This document shows, in pieces, positions 22,902-31,704 of a stretch of DNA of 36,546 bases (position 1 is its first letter; each line of letters begins with the position of its first letter). The notes under the pieces were generated by a model. The model saw only the letters and a list, made by a program, of their open reading frames with translations. It ran no database searches and was not told the origin of the DNA. Position numbers and translations under genes: made by a program. Source of the DNA: UBA668 sp046052275 (GTDB taxonomy: Bacteria > Actinomycetota > Acidimicrobiia > Acidimicrobiales > Ilumatobacteraceae); the NCBI GenBank assembly GCA_046052275.1, contig JBJOMQ010000001.1, forward strand, positions 1 to 36,546, in the 5' to 3' direction.

Positions 22902-23615
22902 ATGATCTCCGCCCCCGACGCCGCCCATTTCAGCCCGTCTACCGCCCCAACAGCCCGCCCGCGAGGCCGCCGGGTGCTCACCGTCCTTGCGGTCGGCGCA
23001 CTCGCTGCGCTCGCCAGCTGCGGTGATGCCGAAGTTGACACGGCGGCGCTGGCCCAGTTGCCCGAGGGATGCGCTGCCGCCGACGGCAGCAGCGCCACAC
23101 AGCAGCAGTTCGACGCCTATCCGCCCATGTGCCTCGTCGACGGCGCCGCCTACACCGCCGTCATCGAGACGAACCACGGCACCCTGCGCGTCACGCTCCG
23201 ACCCGAGATCGCGCCGCTCACCGTGAACAGCTTCGTGAACCTCGCCCGTTTCCACTACTTCGATGGCACCACCTGCCACCGCGCCATCCAGCAGTTCGTC
23301 GTGCAGTGCGGCGACCCCACCGCCACTGGCACGGGCGGACCCGGCTACGAGTTCGAGGACGAACTCGCCGGATTCGACGGGTACTCGATTGGCTCGGTGG
23401 CGATGGCCAATGCCGGGCCGAACACCAATGGGAGCCAGTTCTTCATCATCACCGGACCAAATGGTGCTGCCCTGCCACCCAACTACACGCTCTTCGGCCA
23501 AGTACTCGCCGACGACATGGCCCTCGTGGCAACCCTTGATTCGCTCTCGAATCCGGCTGACGGGCCGCCGCTCGAGCCGATCGACATCGTGTCGGTCACC
23601 ATCGAGCAGGGCTGA
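22902..23615 (+). CDS. Cyclophilin-type peptidyl-prolyl isomerase lipoprotein
   Basis: 237 aa. A basic N-region, hydrophobic stretch and lipobox ending LASC (Cys40) mark an exported lipoprotein. The cyclophilin domain begins near residue 85 (AVIETNHGTLRVTL) and shows the active-site strand HRAIQQFVVQCGDP with the catalytic Arg, then AMANAGPNTNGSQFFI and LFGQVLADDMALV. It should catalyse proline isomerisation during folding of exported proteins. Two cysteines flank the active-site strand (CHRAI, VVQC), which is unusual and could form a disulfide. The ATG at 22902 is used; no clear -10 hexamer is seen at the leaderless spacing. Confidence 0.9.
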   Translation: MISAPDAAHFSPSTAPTARPRGRRVLTVLAVGALAALASCGDAEVDTAALAQLPEGCAAADGSSATQQQFDAYPPMCLVDGAAYTAVIETNHGTLRVTLRPEIAPLTVNSFVNLARFHYFDGTTCHRAIQQFVVQCGDPTATGTGGPGYEFEDELAGFDGYSIGSVAMANAGPNTNGSQFFIITGPNGAALPPNYTLFGQVLADDMALVATLDSLSNPADGPPLEPIDIVSVTIEQG

Positions 23616-23639
23616 GGCTCGCACCCCGCCCGACGACGC

Positions 23640-24599
23640 TCAGACCCTGGGGTCGTCTTCCGGCAGCACCATTGGGCCGCTGTCGCGTGACTCGCTCCAT
23701 GCCAGTGCGCCGAGGGCTGCAACCACCACGCCCATCGACAGCATCTGCACCAGCGATACCCGCTGGCCGAGGATGCCCCACGCCGCAAAGCTGGCGATCA
23801 CAGGCTCGGCCTGGATGAGCACCGACGACACGCTGGCATCGACACGGGGCTGCGCCCACGAGAACACCCCGTGGCCGAGCAGGCCCGGCACAAGGGCCAG
23901 CAGCGAGATCCACATCCACCTCGGGCCATTCATCTGGCCGACATCAGCACCGATGACCAGTGCGATCAGCGACACCGTCACGCCGCCCACGACCGACGAG
24001 CAGGCGAGGAGCCGAACTGTCTCGACCTTCCGGCGCACTCGCTTGCTCGCGAGGAGATACGTCACCCACGCGAAGAGCGACACCACGGCCCACACGTAGC
24101 CGACCGTGGTGTCATCGGCCGGCCCCGACTCGGGAGCAGCGAGTACGGCTCCGATCACGCCCGCAACTGCGACAACGGCGCTGACCACCTTTGCCGCCGT
24201 CAGCCGCTCGCCCATGAACAGCACCGCAACGGGAAGTGCCACCACCGGCGTGAGCGCGCCGATGATGAGCGCGACGGAGATCGAGATGTATTCGATCGTG
24301 ATGAAGAACGAGCAGATGTTCAGGCCGAACAGCACGCCCATCGGTGCCGAGCGCCGGAAGTCGACCCATGTCGGCCAGCGACGGGTGACGGCCACCACCA
24401 CGAGGATCATCGCCGTGGCGATCCACATCCTCCAGAACGACAGCACGACACCCGGCAGATCGGCCTTCGCTCCGAACGAGCTGCCGATGCCCCAGAACAC
24501 CGTGGAGGCCAGCACGGCGCCGATGCCGATGACGGTGACCGATCGGTCGGTGGCCGATGCCACTGAGACGGGGGCGGCGTCGGCCTGTGCTGCGCTCAT
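23640..24599 (-). CDS. EamA/DMT-superfamily transporter
   Basis: 319 aa with about ten hydrophobic segments arranged as two EamA repeats: repeat one begins ASTVFWGIGSSFGAKADLPG, repeat two near VGYVWAVVSLFAWVTYLLAS. EYISISVALIIGALTPVVALPVAV and LIQAEPVIASFAAWGILGQRVS are the characteristic conserved ends of the repeats. Drug/metabolite exporters move amino acids, nucleobases or other small molecules; the substrate is not readable. The ATG at 24599 is used, with in-frame GTG codons up to 18 bp earlier. A TACGGT box 15 bp before the ATG predicts a very short leader. It is divergent from the GH18 gene. Confidence 0.85.
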   Translation of the reverse strand: MSAAQADAAPVSVASATDRSVTVIGIGAVLASTVFWGIGSSFGAKADLPGVVLSFWRMWIATAMILVVVAVTRRWPTWVDFRRSAPMGVLFGLNICSFFITIEYISISVALIIGALTPVVALPVAVLFMGERLTAAKVVSAVVAVAGVIGAVLAAPESGPADDTTVGYVWAVVSLFAWVTYLLASKRVRRKVETVRLLACSSVVGGVTVSLIALVIGADVGQMNGPRWMWISLLALVPGLLGHGVFSWAQPRVDASVSSVLIQAEPVIASFAAWGILGQRVSLVQMLSMGVVVAALGALAWSESRDSGPMVLPEDDPRV

Positions 24600-24660
24600 C
24601 GGAACATCCCACACCACCGTAGCCGTGCGTCACCGGCAGGCTGCAGTTGCCCGCCGCCAC

Positions 24661-24666
24661 TAGCCT
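24661..24666 (+). promoter_or_regulatory. -10 element (TAGCCT) for leaderless GH18 mRNA
   Basis: TAGCCT, 6 bp, GTG at 24673; the same hexamer as at the ABC and lipoprotein genes. Confidence 0.6.
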
Positions 24667-24672
24667 TGCCGC

Positions 24673-26253
24673 GTGCGCTCACGCCGCGGCCCGCGCCGCA
24701 CTGCATGGTCGGCGCTGGCGGTGATGCTGCTCGTCCCGCTGATCACGGCGTGCGATCCAAATCGATTCGTCACCGGATGGATTCCCTCGTGGGGGATCAC
24801 CAGCGGGCGTGCTGTCATCGACGACGACGACGCTGCGAGCCTCTTCGCCGAGATATCGCTGATGTTCTACGGCACCGATGACGACGGCACGATCGACCTG
24901 TCGACCTCGCAGGCCAACATCGATTCGGCAGTGGCCAGCGCGCGAGCACAGGGACTTCCGGTGGTGCCCTCGATCTTCGATGTCCAGCCGGCGGGCGTGA
25001 TGCGCGCGATCCTCGACGACCCCGCACGCCGCACCCAGCATGTGCAGAACATCGTGAACCTCGTGACCTCGAGGTCATACGACGGCATCGACCTCGATTA
25101 CGAGGTCTTTGCATTCGGCGACCCACGATCCGCCTGGGACAGCATTCGACCCGACTGGATCTCCTTCGTCGCCGAGCTCGGAGCCGCACTCCGTGCGCAG
25201 GGCAAGCTGCTCTCTGTCACGGTGCCGCCTGTCTGGACGTCGAACGGCACCACGGTGGGCTACACGGTCTACGCACAGCAGGAGATCGCTCCGCACATCG
25301 ACCGGCTCAGGCTGATGGCCTACGACTGGAGCACCTCGTCACCGGGGCCGATCAGCCCCGGCTGGTGGGTCGAGTCAGTGATCGCCTGGAGTTCGGCGAG
25401 GGTGCCCCGGTCGAAGCTGCAACTCGGCGTGCCCGCCTACGGCCGCCACTGGGCCACGAAGAAGTACTCGGCGGACACCTGTCCCGCCGGTGCCACATTC
25501 CGCGACAGCATCACGCTGCGCGAGACCGCTCCACTTGCCGCGTCGGTCGGACTCGAGCCCACTCGGCACGTCTCAGGCGAACTCACCTTCGAATGGACCG
25601 AGGTCGTCGAGGGCACGGCCGCGGCGGGCAGTTCAGGCGCTGCAGCCATCGGATCGTTCGCTGCCATCGACCGCATCGGCGAGCCAGTCACGCTCAGCGG
25701 ACTGCAGCCCGCAGTACGGCTGAATCCCCCAGACCCGCCGGCTACGTGCACGATCCAGCACACCGTGTTCGTGCCGGACGCCGCCACGCTGCGCGGACGG
25801 GCGGAGGGGGCGCTGGCTGCAGGCTGGAGCGGCATCGCCATCTGGGCGCTCGGCTACGAGACTGCCGACGTCTACGAGTTCCTCGGCGCGATCGAGCCGC
25901 AGCGTCCCAACGGCATTGCCACCGGTGCCATCACAGCCGCGACAGTTCCAGTCGGGCCTGCCCCGGTGACCGCCACGGTCTCCGGTACCGCCTACGACCC
26001 TACGTTCGACCTGCCGGTGCCGGTGCGCATCACCGTGACCCGGAGCGGCGCCACCACCCCGGCGATCGTGCGCACCCTGCTCGCCAGTCGGGCCATCACC
26101 ACGGCACCAGACGGGATCGGCCCCTTCCACGGATGGCAGGCATCGTTCACGCTCACTGAGGGAGCGTGGAACGTGTGCGCTGCGATCATGGCGTGGGGCG
26201 GCGCCACCTCGAGCGGACTCGGCTGTACCAGCCTCACCGTGCCGACACCGTGA
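24673..26253 (+). CDS. GH18 (chitinase / YaaH-like) lipoprotein
   Basis: 526 aa. Basic N-terminus and lipobox LITAC (Cys27) indicate surface anchoring. The TIM-barrel has the GH18 catalytic motif DGIDLDYE with Glu144 as proton donor, the LMAYDWS strand and the LQLGVPAYGRHWA strand, arranged as in spore-cortex or peptidoglycan-acting YaaH/SleL-type members and chitinases. About residues 415-526 form a separate beta-rich domain (ATVSGTAYDPTFDLPVPVRI) resembling Ig or FN3-like modules. The substrate could be peptidoglycan N-acetylglucosamine bonds or chitin; sequence alone does not decide. Its 3' end overlaps the convergent MFS gene by 20 bp. Confidence 0.85.
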   Translation: MRSRRGPRRTAWSALAVMLLVPLITACDPNRFVTGWIPSWGITSGRAVIDDDDAASLFAEISLMFYGTDDDGTIDLSTSQANIDSAVASARAQGLPVVPSIFDVQPAGVMRAILDDPARRTQHVQNIVNLVTSRSYDGIDLDYEVFAFGDPRSAWDSIRPDWISFVAELGAALRAQGKLLSVTVPPVWTSNGTTVGYTVYAQQEIAPHIDRLRLMAYDWSTSSPGPISPGWWVESVIAWSSARVPRSKLQLGVPAYGRHWATKKYSADTCPAGATFRDSITLRETAPLAASVGLEPTRHVSGELTFEWTEVVEGTAAAGSSGAAAIGSFAAIDRIGEPVTLSGLQPAVRLNPPDPPATCTIQHTVFVPDAATLRGRAEGALAAGWSGIAIWALGYETADVYEFLGAIEPQRPNGIATGAITAATVPVGPAPVTATVSGTAYDPTFDLPVPVRITVTRSGATTPAIVRTLLASRAITTAPDGIGPFHGWQASFTLTEGAWNVCAAIMAWGGATSSGLGCTSLTVPTP

Positions 26254-27457
26254 CGGCGCGACGCTCTGCCCGATAGTCGGGCACGAGCATCGCTGACGCA
26301 ACGAGGATGAGCAATGCCGAGATGACGGCAATCCACACCAGCGGCACCTCGCCGACGATCGCGAAGGCGACTATTGGTGCGAGGAACACCCGAACGCCGG
26401 TGAAGAACGTGTGCAGGCCCATGTAGTCGGCGGTGCGGTCGGGTGGCGCGAACTTCACGACCCACAGTGTCCACATGAGGTCGCCACCTGCACTGGCGAC
26501 ACCGAACAGCACTGCGCCGATTGCGAGTCCGACATCGTTGGTGCCGGTGAAGAAGGCCGCGATGTAGAAGGCGAACAGCAGGTTCACGAGGATGCGGCCG
26601 GCGAAGAAATCGAGGCGGTCGAACAACGAGCCGAACAGCGGCATCGTCAGCAGGCGCACGGCAGCGGGCACCACTGCGGTGAGGACGAGGATCTTCGCCG
26701 GACTCGCATCGATGCCGTACTCGGGCTGGGCGAGATACTCCACGCGCAGGGGCAGCAGCATCAGGTTGCCGAAGCCCATCACCATCCACGAGCCGATCGT
26801 CAGCCGCAGGCGGCGGTCGTCGGCGAGCAGGTGGAAGTGCGGCATTGCCGTACGCCCGATGCCCTCGACATGTGCAATCGGCTCGCTCGGCATGCGCAGC
26901 TCGAGTGCAGCCATTGCAATCGCCATCACGCCCCCGACGAGCACCACCGCCCACCACAGATCGAGTCGGTCGGTGAGGAACTCGCCAATGGCGATGCCGA
27001 GCACCGCCGAGACCAGCACCTTCGTGGACATGCCCCATCCCACCCGTCGACCGAGTTCGTGTGGTGGGAACACCTGTGAGTAAGCGGTGGTGATGAGGGG
27101 ATACGCAAGGTTCAGCGCAGCCATCGCAACGACTGCCCCCAGCACGAACGCCGTCACGGTGCCCGATGCAGCGATGATCAGCGAGGCTCCGCACATCGCC
27201 GACACCACCGCAGTCGGCACCATCACCGGCTTGCCCCAGCGTCGCGCCACGCTGGTCACCCACGGCCCGATGATGAGGCCGATACCACCGGCTCCCGCCA
27301 CAAGCGACTTCACCCACCACGATGCGTCGAAGTGCTTGATGGCAATAGTGAGCAGGATCGTGGCCTCCATCGGTGCCAGCAGGCCCATCGGCACCGACCG
27401 CGCGATCTCGTATCCCTGGGCCCGGCGGACGAGCTGCGGATCGTCGTAGGCGGGCAC
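26234..27457 (-). CDS. Major facilitator superfamily transporter
   Basis: 407 aa with about twelve hydrophobic segments. The loop between helices 2 and 3 reads GPWVTSVARRWGKPVMVP, a relaxed version of the MFS signature, and a matching loop near the middle (GSLFDRLDFFAGR) marks the second half. The charged segment about 195-225 is the central cytoplasmic loop. No substrate-specific motif is recognised. The GTG at 27457 is used; a TAGAGA sequence lies 6 bp upstream, similar to but not matching the TANNNT form seen elsewhere. It overlaps the GH18 gene tail-to-tail and is divergent from the thiolase. Confidence 0.85.
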   Translation of the reverse strand: MPAYDDPQLVRRAQGYEIARSVPMGLLAPMEATILLTIAIKHFDASWWVKSLVAGAGGIGLIIGPWVTSVARRWGKPVMVPTAVVSAMCGASLIIAASGTVTAFVLGAVVAMAALNLAYPLITTAYSQVFPPHELGRRVGWGMSTKVLVSAVLGIAIGEFLTDRLDLWWAVVLVGGVMAIAMAALELRMPSEPIAHVEGIGRTAMPHFHLLADDRRLRLTIGSWMVMGFGNLMLLPLRVEYLAQPEYGIDASPAKILVLTAVVPAAVRLLTMPLFGSLFDRLDFFAGRILVNLLFAFYIAAFFTGTNDVGLAIGAVLFGVASAGGDLMWTLWVVKFAPPDRTADYMGLHTFFTGVRVFLAPIVAFAIVGEVPLVWIAVISALLILVASAMLVPDYRAERRAVTVSAR

Positions 27458-27548
27458 ATGCTCTCTCTAGCATTCAGGCCGCCGCCTGCCGAGGGCATAC
27501 GCTGCGAGAGCGGCGGTGCAGTCGCTCGCCGACGTCGAAAGGTTGGTC

Positions 27549-28730
27549 ATGACTGGTTCGTTCATCGTCGCCGGTTCCCGCACGCCGATCGGGAAGATGA
27601 GCGGCGCATTCGCATCGTTGAGCGCAGTCGACCTCGGTGCACGAGCCATCGCTGAGGCGCTGCGTCGGGCGGGCATCTCTGGCGATTCGGTCGACCACGT
27701 CATCATGGGGCAGGTGCTGATGGCCGGCCAGGGTCAGGTGCCCGCACGGCAGGCTGCGGCGCAGGCGGGCATCCCGCTGAATGTGCCGTCGGTGAACGTC
27801 AACAAGGTGTGCCTGAGCGGACTCAACAGCATCTACCTCGCCCATCAGATGATCGCCGCAGGTGACGCCGATGTGGTGGTGGCTGGCGGCATGGAGAGCA
27901 TGACGAACGCCCCATATCTCGCACCCGGTGCGCGTAGTGGCTTTCGCTACGGCAACACCGAGTTGCTTGACGCCATCGTGCGCGATGGCCTGTGGTGCGC
28001 CTTCGACGCCTGCCTCATGGGTGCTGGCACCGAGCGGTACGCCGCTGGTGGCATTTCCCGCGACGAGCAGGATGAGTTCGCCATGCAGAGCAACCTGCGA
28101 GCTGCCGCTGCAATCGCTGACGGACGGCTGGCCGACGAGATCGTCACGGTCTCGATTCCACAGCGCAAGGGTGATCCCGTTCTCGTGACCACCGACGAGG
28201 GCGTGCGCGCCGATACGACGATGGCATCGCTCGCCGGCCTGCGTCCGGCGTTCGACAAGGATGGCACGATCACGGCGGCCAACGCGTCCCAGATCAGCGA
28301 TGGCGGCTCGGCGGTAGTGGTGATGAGCGAGGCTGCGCTCAACCGCCACGGCGTCACCCCGCTCGGCGAGATCGTCGGCTACGGGATGGTGGCGGGACCC
28401 GACAGCGCCTCGCTCCTTCACCAGCCGAGCAGGGCCATTTCGGTCGCACTCGAGCGCGCCGGCCACGCGGTAGCCGACGTCGACCTGTTCGAGATCAACG
28501 AGGCCTTCGCTGCAGTGGGCATCGCGTCGATGCGCGATCTCGGCCTGCCATCCGACGTCGTGAACGTGAATGGCGGCGCGATCGCGCTCGGCCACCCGAT
28601 CGGCATGAGCGGCAACCGGCTCGCGCTCACCCTGCTGCTCGAACTTCGCCGTCGCGGCGGCGGACTCGGCGCCGCTGCCCTCTGCGGCGGGGGCGGCCAG
28701 GGCGACGCCCTGCTGCTGCGCACCGTCTGA
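27549..28730 (+). CDS. Acetyl-CoA C-acyltransferase (thiolase)
   Basis: 393-aa thiolase II/degradative-type enzyme that condenses two acetyl-CoA units or cleaves 3-ketoacyl-CoA. Catalytic elements are all visible: nucleophilic Cys88 in NVNKVCLSGLNS, NEAF (oxyanion Asn), the His in GGAIALGHPIGMSGNRL, and the second Cys in ALCGGGGQGDA. The ATG at 27549 has an AAAGG site 8 bp upstream, and a TACGCT box near 27500 predicts a leader of about 40 nt, so this gene is not leaderless. Acetoacetyl-CoA formation upstream of the Ccr step is a plausible role, though the enzyme is not in the same operon. Confidence 0.93.
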   Translation: MTGSFIVAGSRTPIGKMSGAFASLSAVDLGARAIAEALRRAGISGDSVDHVIMGQVLMAGQGQVPARQAAAQAGIPLNVPSVNVNKVCLSGLNSIYLAHQMIAAGDADVVVAGGMESMTNAPYLAPGARSGFRYGNTELLDAIVRDGLWCAFDACLMGAGTERYAAGGISRDEQDEFAMQSNLRAAAAIADGRLADEIVTVSIPQRKGDPVLVTTDEGVRADTTMASLAGLRPAFDKDGTITAANASQISDGGSAVVVMSEAALNRHGVTPLGEIVGYGMVAGPDSASLLHQPSRAISVALERAGHAVADVDLFEINEAFAAVGIASMRDLGLPSDVVNVNGGAIALGHPIGMSGNRLALTLLLELRRRGGGLGAAALCGGGGQGDALLLRTV

Positions 28731-28886
28731 CCGGCGCACGCCGACCCGACCCGGGATCCGTCAGGTGCTCGGCTGACAGCCGTGGCGCCCGGGCGATGCC
28801 AACTGCAGCCAACGCGTGAGCCTTGGTCCGCCCCTGCGATCTCGAGCCGGTCCCCTCTCGGCTGGTCGGCGACGGAGAATTCGTGC

Positions 28887-28915
28887 TTGACATCTGGTCG
28901 TCATATTTGTAATCT
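28887..28915 (+). promoter_or_regulatory. Consensus sigma-70 promoter of 6C RNA
   Basis: TTGACA (28887-28892), a 17-bp spacer, TAATCT (28910-28915). The -35 is a perfect consensus, the strongest promoter in the window. Start predicted near 28922. The stretch from the thiolase stop (28730) to here holds nothing I recognise. Confidence 0.85.
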
Positions 28916-28921
28916 GATCGC

Positions 28922-29027
28922 AACATACAGCGATGTGGTCATACCCCCCACGACCACATCCACCTTCTGGGGCACTGCCCCCCGGCTTGGCCCATCGCCC
29001 GCACCAAGCCTGGGGGTGGTGCCCCAG
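28922..29027 (+). ncRNA. 6C RNA (actinobacterial small RNA)
   Basis: Two hairpin regions each carry exactly six consecutive cytosines, the hallmark of the 6C motif found in actinobacteria. Hairpin 1 is GATGTGGTC/GACCACATC (28932-28940 with 28952-28960), with CCCCCC at 28944-28949 in the loop. The second C-tract (28978-28983) lies inside a larger structure: CTGGGGCAC (28967-28975) pairs with GTGCCCCAG (29019-29027), and GGCTTGG pairs with CCAAGCC. The exposed C-rich loops are thought to bind G-rich target mRNA. It lies on the plus strand, convergent with recR; the 3' end is a guess from the last pairing. Confidence 0.82.
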
Positions 29028-29067
29028 CCCATGTCGGGCCCCAACCCAGCGGCTGCGCTGCCCGTGC

Positions 29068-29673
29068 TCAGCCGGTGATCTCGCGGCGGCCCTCGAGCGC
29101 CCGGCCGAGTGTCAGCTCGTCGGCGTACTCGAGATCACCACCGACCGGCAGGCCGCTCGCGATCCGCGTCACCCGCAGACCGAGCGGTGCGAGCAGACGG
29201 GCGAGGTACATCGCCGTCACCTCACCCTCGGTATTCGGATTCGTGCAGAGGATGACCTCCTGCACTCCCTCGGGCTCGAGCCGGGCAAACAGCTCTTTCA
29301 TCTTCAGCTGTTCCGGTCCGATCCCCTCGAGCGGGCTCATGGCGCCGAGCAGCACGTGATAGCGGCCCCGATACTCACCGGTCTTCTCGATGGCGACGAT
29401 GTCGCGAGACTCCTCGACCACGCATAGCAGGCTGCCGTCTCGCCGGTCGTCGGCACAGATGGGGCACAGCTCTGCCTCAGCGACATTCCAGCAGCGGGCG
29501 CAGAACCTCACCCTCGCTTTCGCATCGACGAGCGCCGATGCGAGTCGGTTGACGTCGTCGGTCGGCACCTTCAGCAGGTGGAAGGCAATCCGCTGAGCCG
29601 ACTTCGGGCCGATGCCTGGAAGGCGGCCGAGTTCGTCGATAAGCGTCTGCACCGGCTGGGTGTACATCCCCAT
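29068..29673 (-). CDS. recR: Recombination mediator protein RecR
   Basis: 201 aa. The N-terminal helix-hairpin-helix LGRLPGIGPKSAQRIAFHLL binds DNA, followed by a four-cysteine zinc motif (FCARC and CPIC) and a Toprim domain containing VVEESRDIVAIEKTGEYRG. RecR works with RecO/RecF to load RecA at gaps. The ATG at 29673 is 2 bp after the dnaX stop, so the genes form an operon. The ybaB-like gene often found between dnaX and recR is absent. Confidence 0.96.
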   Translation of the reverse strand: MGMYTQPVQTLIDELGRLPGIGPKSAQRIAFHLLKVPTDDVNRLASALVDAKARVRFCARCWNVAEAELCPICADDRRDGSLLCVVEESRDIVAIEKTGEYRGRYHVLLGAMSPLEGIGPEQLKMKELFARLEPEGVQEVILCTNPNTEGEVTAMYLARLLAPLGLRVTRIASGLPVGGDLEYADELTLGRALEGRREITG

Positions 29674-29675
29674 GA

Positions 29676-31577
29676 TCAGCGCTCGTCGAGCAGACTCGAA
29701 CCCGGGAACATGTCGTGGAGCAGTGACTCGGTGGTCTGCACGTGCTCGGGCGGCACGTCCACGAGAGTTTCGAGGTCGATGTCGTCATCGATGTCGTCGG
29801 CCAATGCCGCCGTGCCCTCGTCGGGTGCAGCAGTAGACGGCGCTGACGGTGCGGAAGTGGCAGCGCGAGGCGCCGCGGGCGGCGGTGCAGACGCGCCGGA
29901 CCCGGCCGGCGTCGCCGGGCGCGGAGCCGGTGCCGGCGCAGGCCGCGTCGCACCGCCGGTGGTGTCGAGATCGTGATCGGGCTCGCCGGTGACCACCAGC
30001 ACGACGCGAAGCCGAATGCCAAGCCGCTCGGTGATGACCGATTCGAGTTCGGGCAGATGCTTGGCGCACTTGTCGCGGACGCTCTCCCTCGACACCGCGA
30101 TCGCGAGCGCCCCATCGCGTTCGCCGAGCACCCGCAACGGCGAGTACAGCGCCCTCGCCATGCCCTTGAGCGATGGCAGCAATTCACCCTGCCACGCTGC
30201 CGTCACACGAGCGACGTCGGCACCGGACACCGGCGACGAATCCGCGGAACCTGCCACCGTTGTCCCGGCAGCCGAGTCGGACGACGGAGCAGACGGCGCC
30301 GGCGCCACAGGCTGCGATGCGGACTCAGCGGCAGGCTGAGGAGACGGTGCTGGCGAGGACGTTGACGGGGAGGAAGAGGACGACGACTGCTCGCGTCGGG
30401 CGCGTCCGCCCAGCAACGCCCGGCCCGTCGATGGATCGATCGGCGTGGTGCGGCTTGCGGGGGCAGCGGCGACACCCTGCGCCACCTGCTGCTCGAGTCG
30501 CTGCAGGCGCTCGAGCAGCACGCCCACATCGACACTCGACGCCTCGTGCGTGAGCTGCACCAACGCAACCTCGAGCAGCACCCGCGGGTCGGGCGCATGG
30601 CGCATCTCGATGAGCACCTCGCCGAGGCGCTCCATCGCCCGCACGATGCCGCCCGCTCCGAGCCGCTGCGCCAGCGACGCCACCTCGTCGGCACGCTGCG
30701 ACGGCAGCTGCACCAACTCGGGAGCCATGATCGACAGGAAGCAGTCGCGGAGGTGACGGACGAGGTCGTCGGCAATGGTGCGGGCACCGAGGCCGCGGTT
30801 CACCGAGTGCGCTACCGCCGTGAGGGCGCGGCCCGTGTCGTGGGCGATAAAGGCCTCGACGAACTCGTCGAGCGGCGCCACTTCGATGGCCTCACCCCCG
30901 GCCGAGGCCACGAGTTCGAGTGCCGAGATGGTGTCGCGCGCTGAGCCACCTCCCTGGCGGAGCACCGACTGCAGCACGTCGTCGCCGATGTCGATGCCGG
31001 CGTCGGATGCCAGCCAGCGCATGTGCTGCTCGAGCACGTCCATCGGCAGCAGGTGGAACTGCAGATGCTGGGTGCGGCTGCGGATGGTCTCCGACACCTT
31101 CTGCGGGTCGGTGGTGGCGAGCACGAACACGACGTGCGGCGGCGGCTCCTCGAGGGTCTTCAGCAGTGCGGCCTCGGCGGGCTTCGACAGCATGTGTACC
31201 TCGTCGAGGATGTACACCTTGTGCCGACCGGGCGTGCCGAGTGACGCCTTCTCAATGAGATCGCGAATGTTCTCGACACCGTTGTTGCTGGCAGCGTCGA
31301 GTTCGAACACGTCGTAGCTGGTGCCTCGCTCGACAGCAGCGCACGAGTCGCATTCGCAGCAGGGCTCGCCCTCGACCGGGCGCTCGCAGTTGAGCACCTT
31401 GGCGAGAATGCGAGCCGAGGTTGTCTTTCCGGTACCACGCGGGCCTGAGAACAGGTACGCCTGCCCCTCGCGGTGGTTGATCACCGCGGTGCGAAGGGCT
31501 CGCACGACGTGGTCCTGCCCCTTCAGCTCGCTGAACCGGCGGGGCCGGTAACGGCGGTAGAGCGACTGCGTGGCCAT
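29676..31577 (-). CDS. dnaX: DNA polymerase III subunit gamma/tau
   Basis: 633-aa clamp-loader ATPase. Walker A is GPRGTGKT (45-52), the zinc module uses Cys64, 73, 76 and 79, Walker B is YILDEVHML, and LATTDPQKV and SRTQ form sensor 1 and the SRC motif. A clamp-loader collar domain follows to about residue 365. A Pro/Ser/Ala-rich linker joins a tau-like C-terminal domain (about 445-530), then another low-complexity stretch. I saw no slippery sequence for a short gamma form. The ATG at 31577 is set by TAGAGT 7 bp upstream. Confidence 0.96.
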   Translation of the reverse strand: MATQSLYRRYRPRRFSELKGQDHVVRALRTAVINHREGQAYLFSGPRGTGKTTSARILAKVLNCERPVEGEPCCECDSCAAVERGTSYDVFELDAASNNGVENIRDLIEKASLGTPGRHKVYILDEVHMLSKPAEAALLKTLEEPPPHVVFVLATTDPQKVSETIRSRTQHLQFHLLPMDVLEQHMRWLASDAGIDIGDDVLQSVLRQGGGSARDTISALELVASAGGEAIEVAPLDEFVEAFIAHDTGRALTAVAHSVNRGLGARTIADDLVRHLRDCFLSIMAPELVQLPSQRADEVASLAQRLGAGGIVRAMERLGEVLIEMRHAPDPRVLLEVALVQLTHEASSVDVGVLLERLQRLEQQVAQGVAAAPASRTTPIDPSTGRALLGGRARREQSSSSSSPSTSSPAPSPQPAAESASQPVAPAPSAPSSDSAAGTTVAGSADSSPVSGADVARVTAAWQGELLPSLKGMARALYSPLRVLGERDGALAIAVSRESVRDKCAKHLPELESVITERLGIRLRVVLVVTGEPDHDLDTTGGATRPAPAPAPRPATPAGSGASAPPPAAPRAATSAPSAPSTAAPDEGTAALADDIDDDIDLETLVDVPPEHVQTTESLLHDMFPGSSLLDER

Positions 31578-31584
31578 CGGTGCG

Positions 31585-31590
31585 ACTCTA
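31585..31590 (-). promoter_or_regulatory. -10 element (TAGAGT) for leaderless dnaX-recR mRNA
   Basis: TAGAGT, 7 bp, ATG at 31577. It selects this ATG over an in-frame upstream codon at 31595. Confidence 0.6.
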
Positions 31591-31704
31591 CCCACGGGGT
31601 ATCACGCGCCTGCCACTGCCGACGACTCGGCCTTCGGCCGCCCGTGCGCCGCTTCCTGCGACGGCGGCGGGGCCAACCTGCGGGGGTAGCGTTGCCGCAC
31701 TGCC

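Noticed and set aside
29676..31577. Programmed frameshift in dnaX giving a short gamma subunit
   Set aside because: No A-rich slippery heptamer was seen in the GC-rich linker region.
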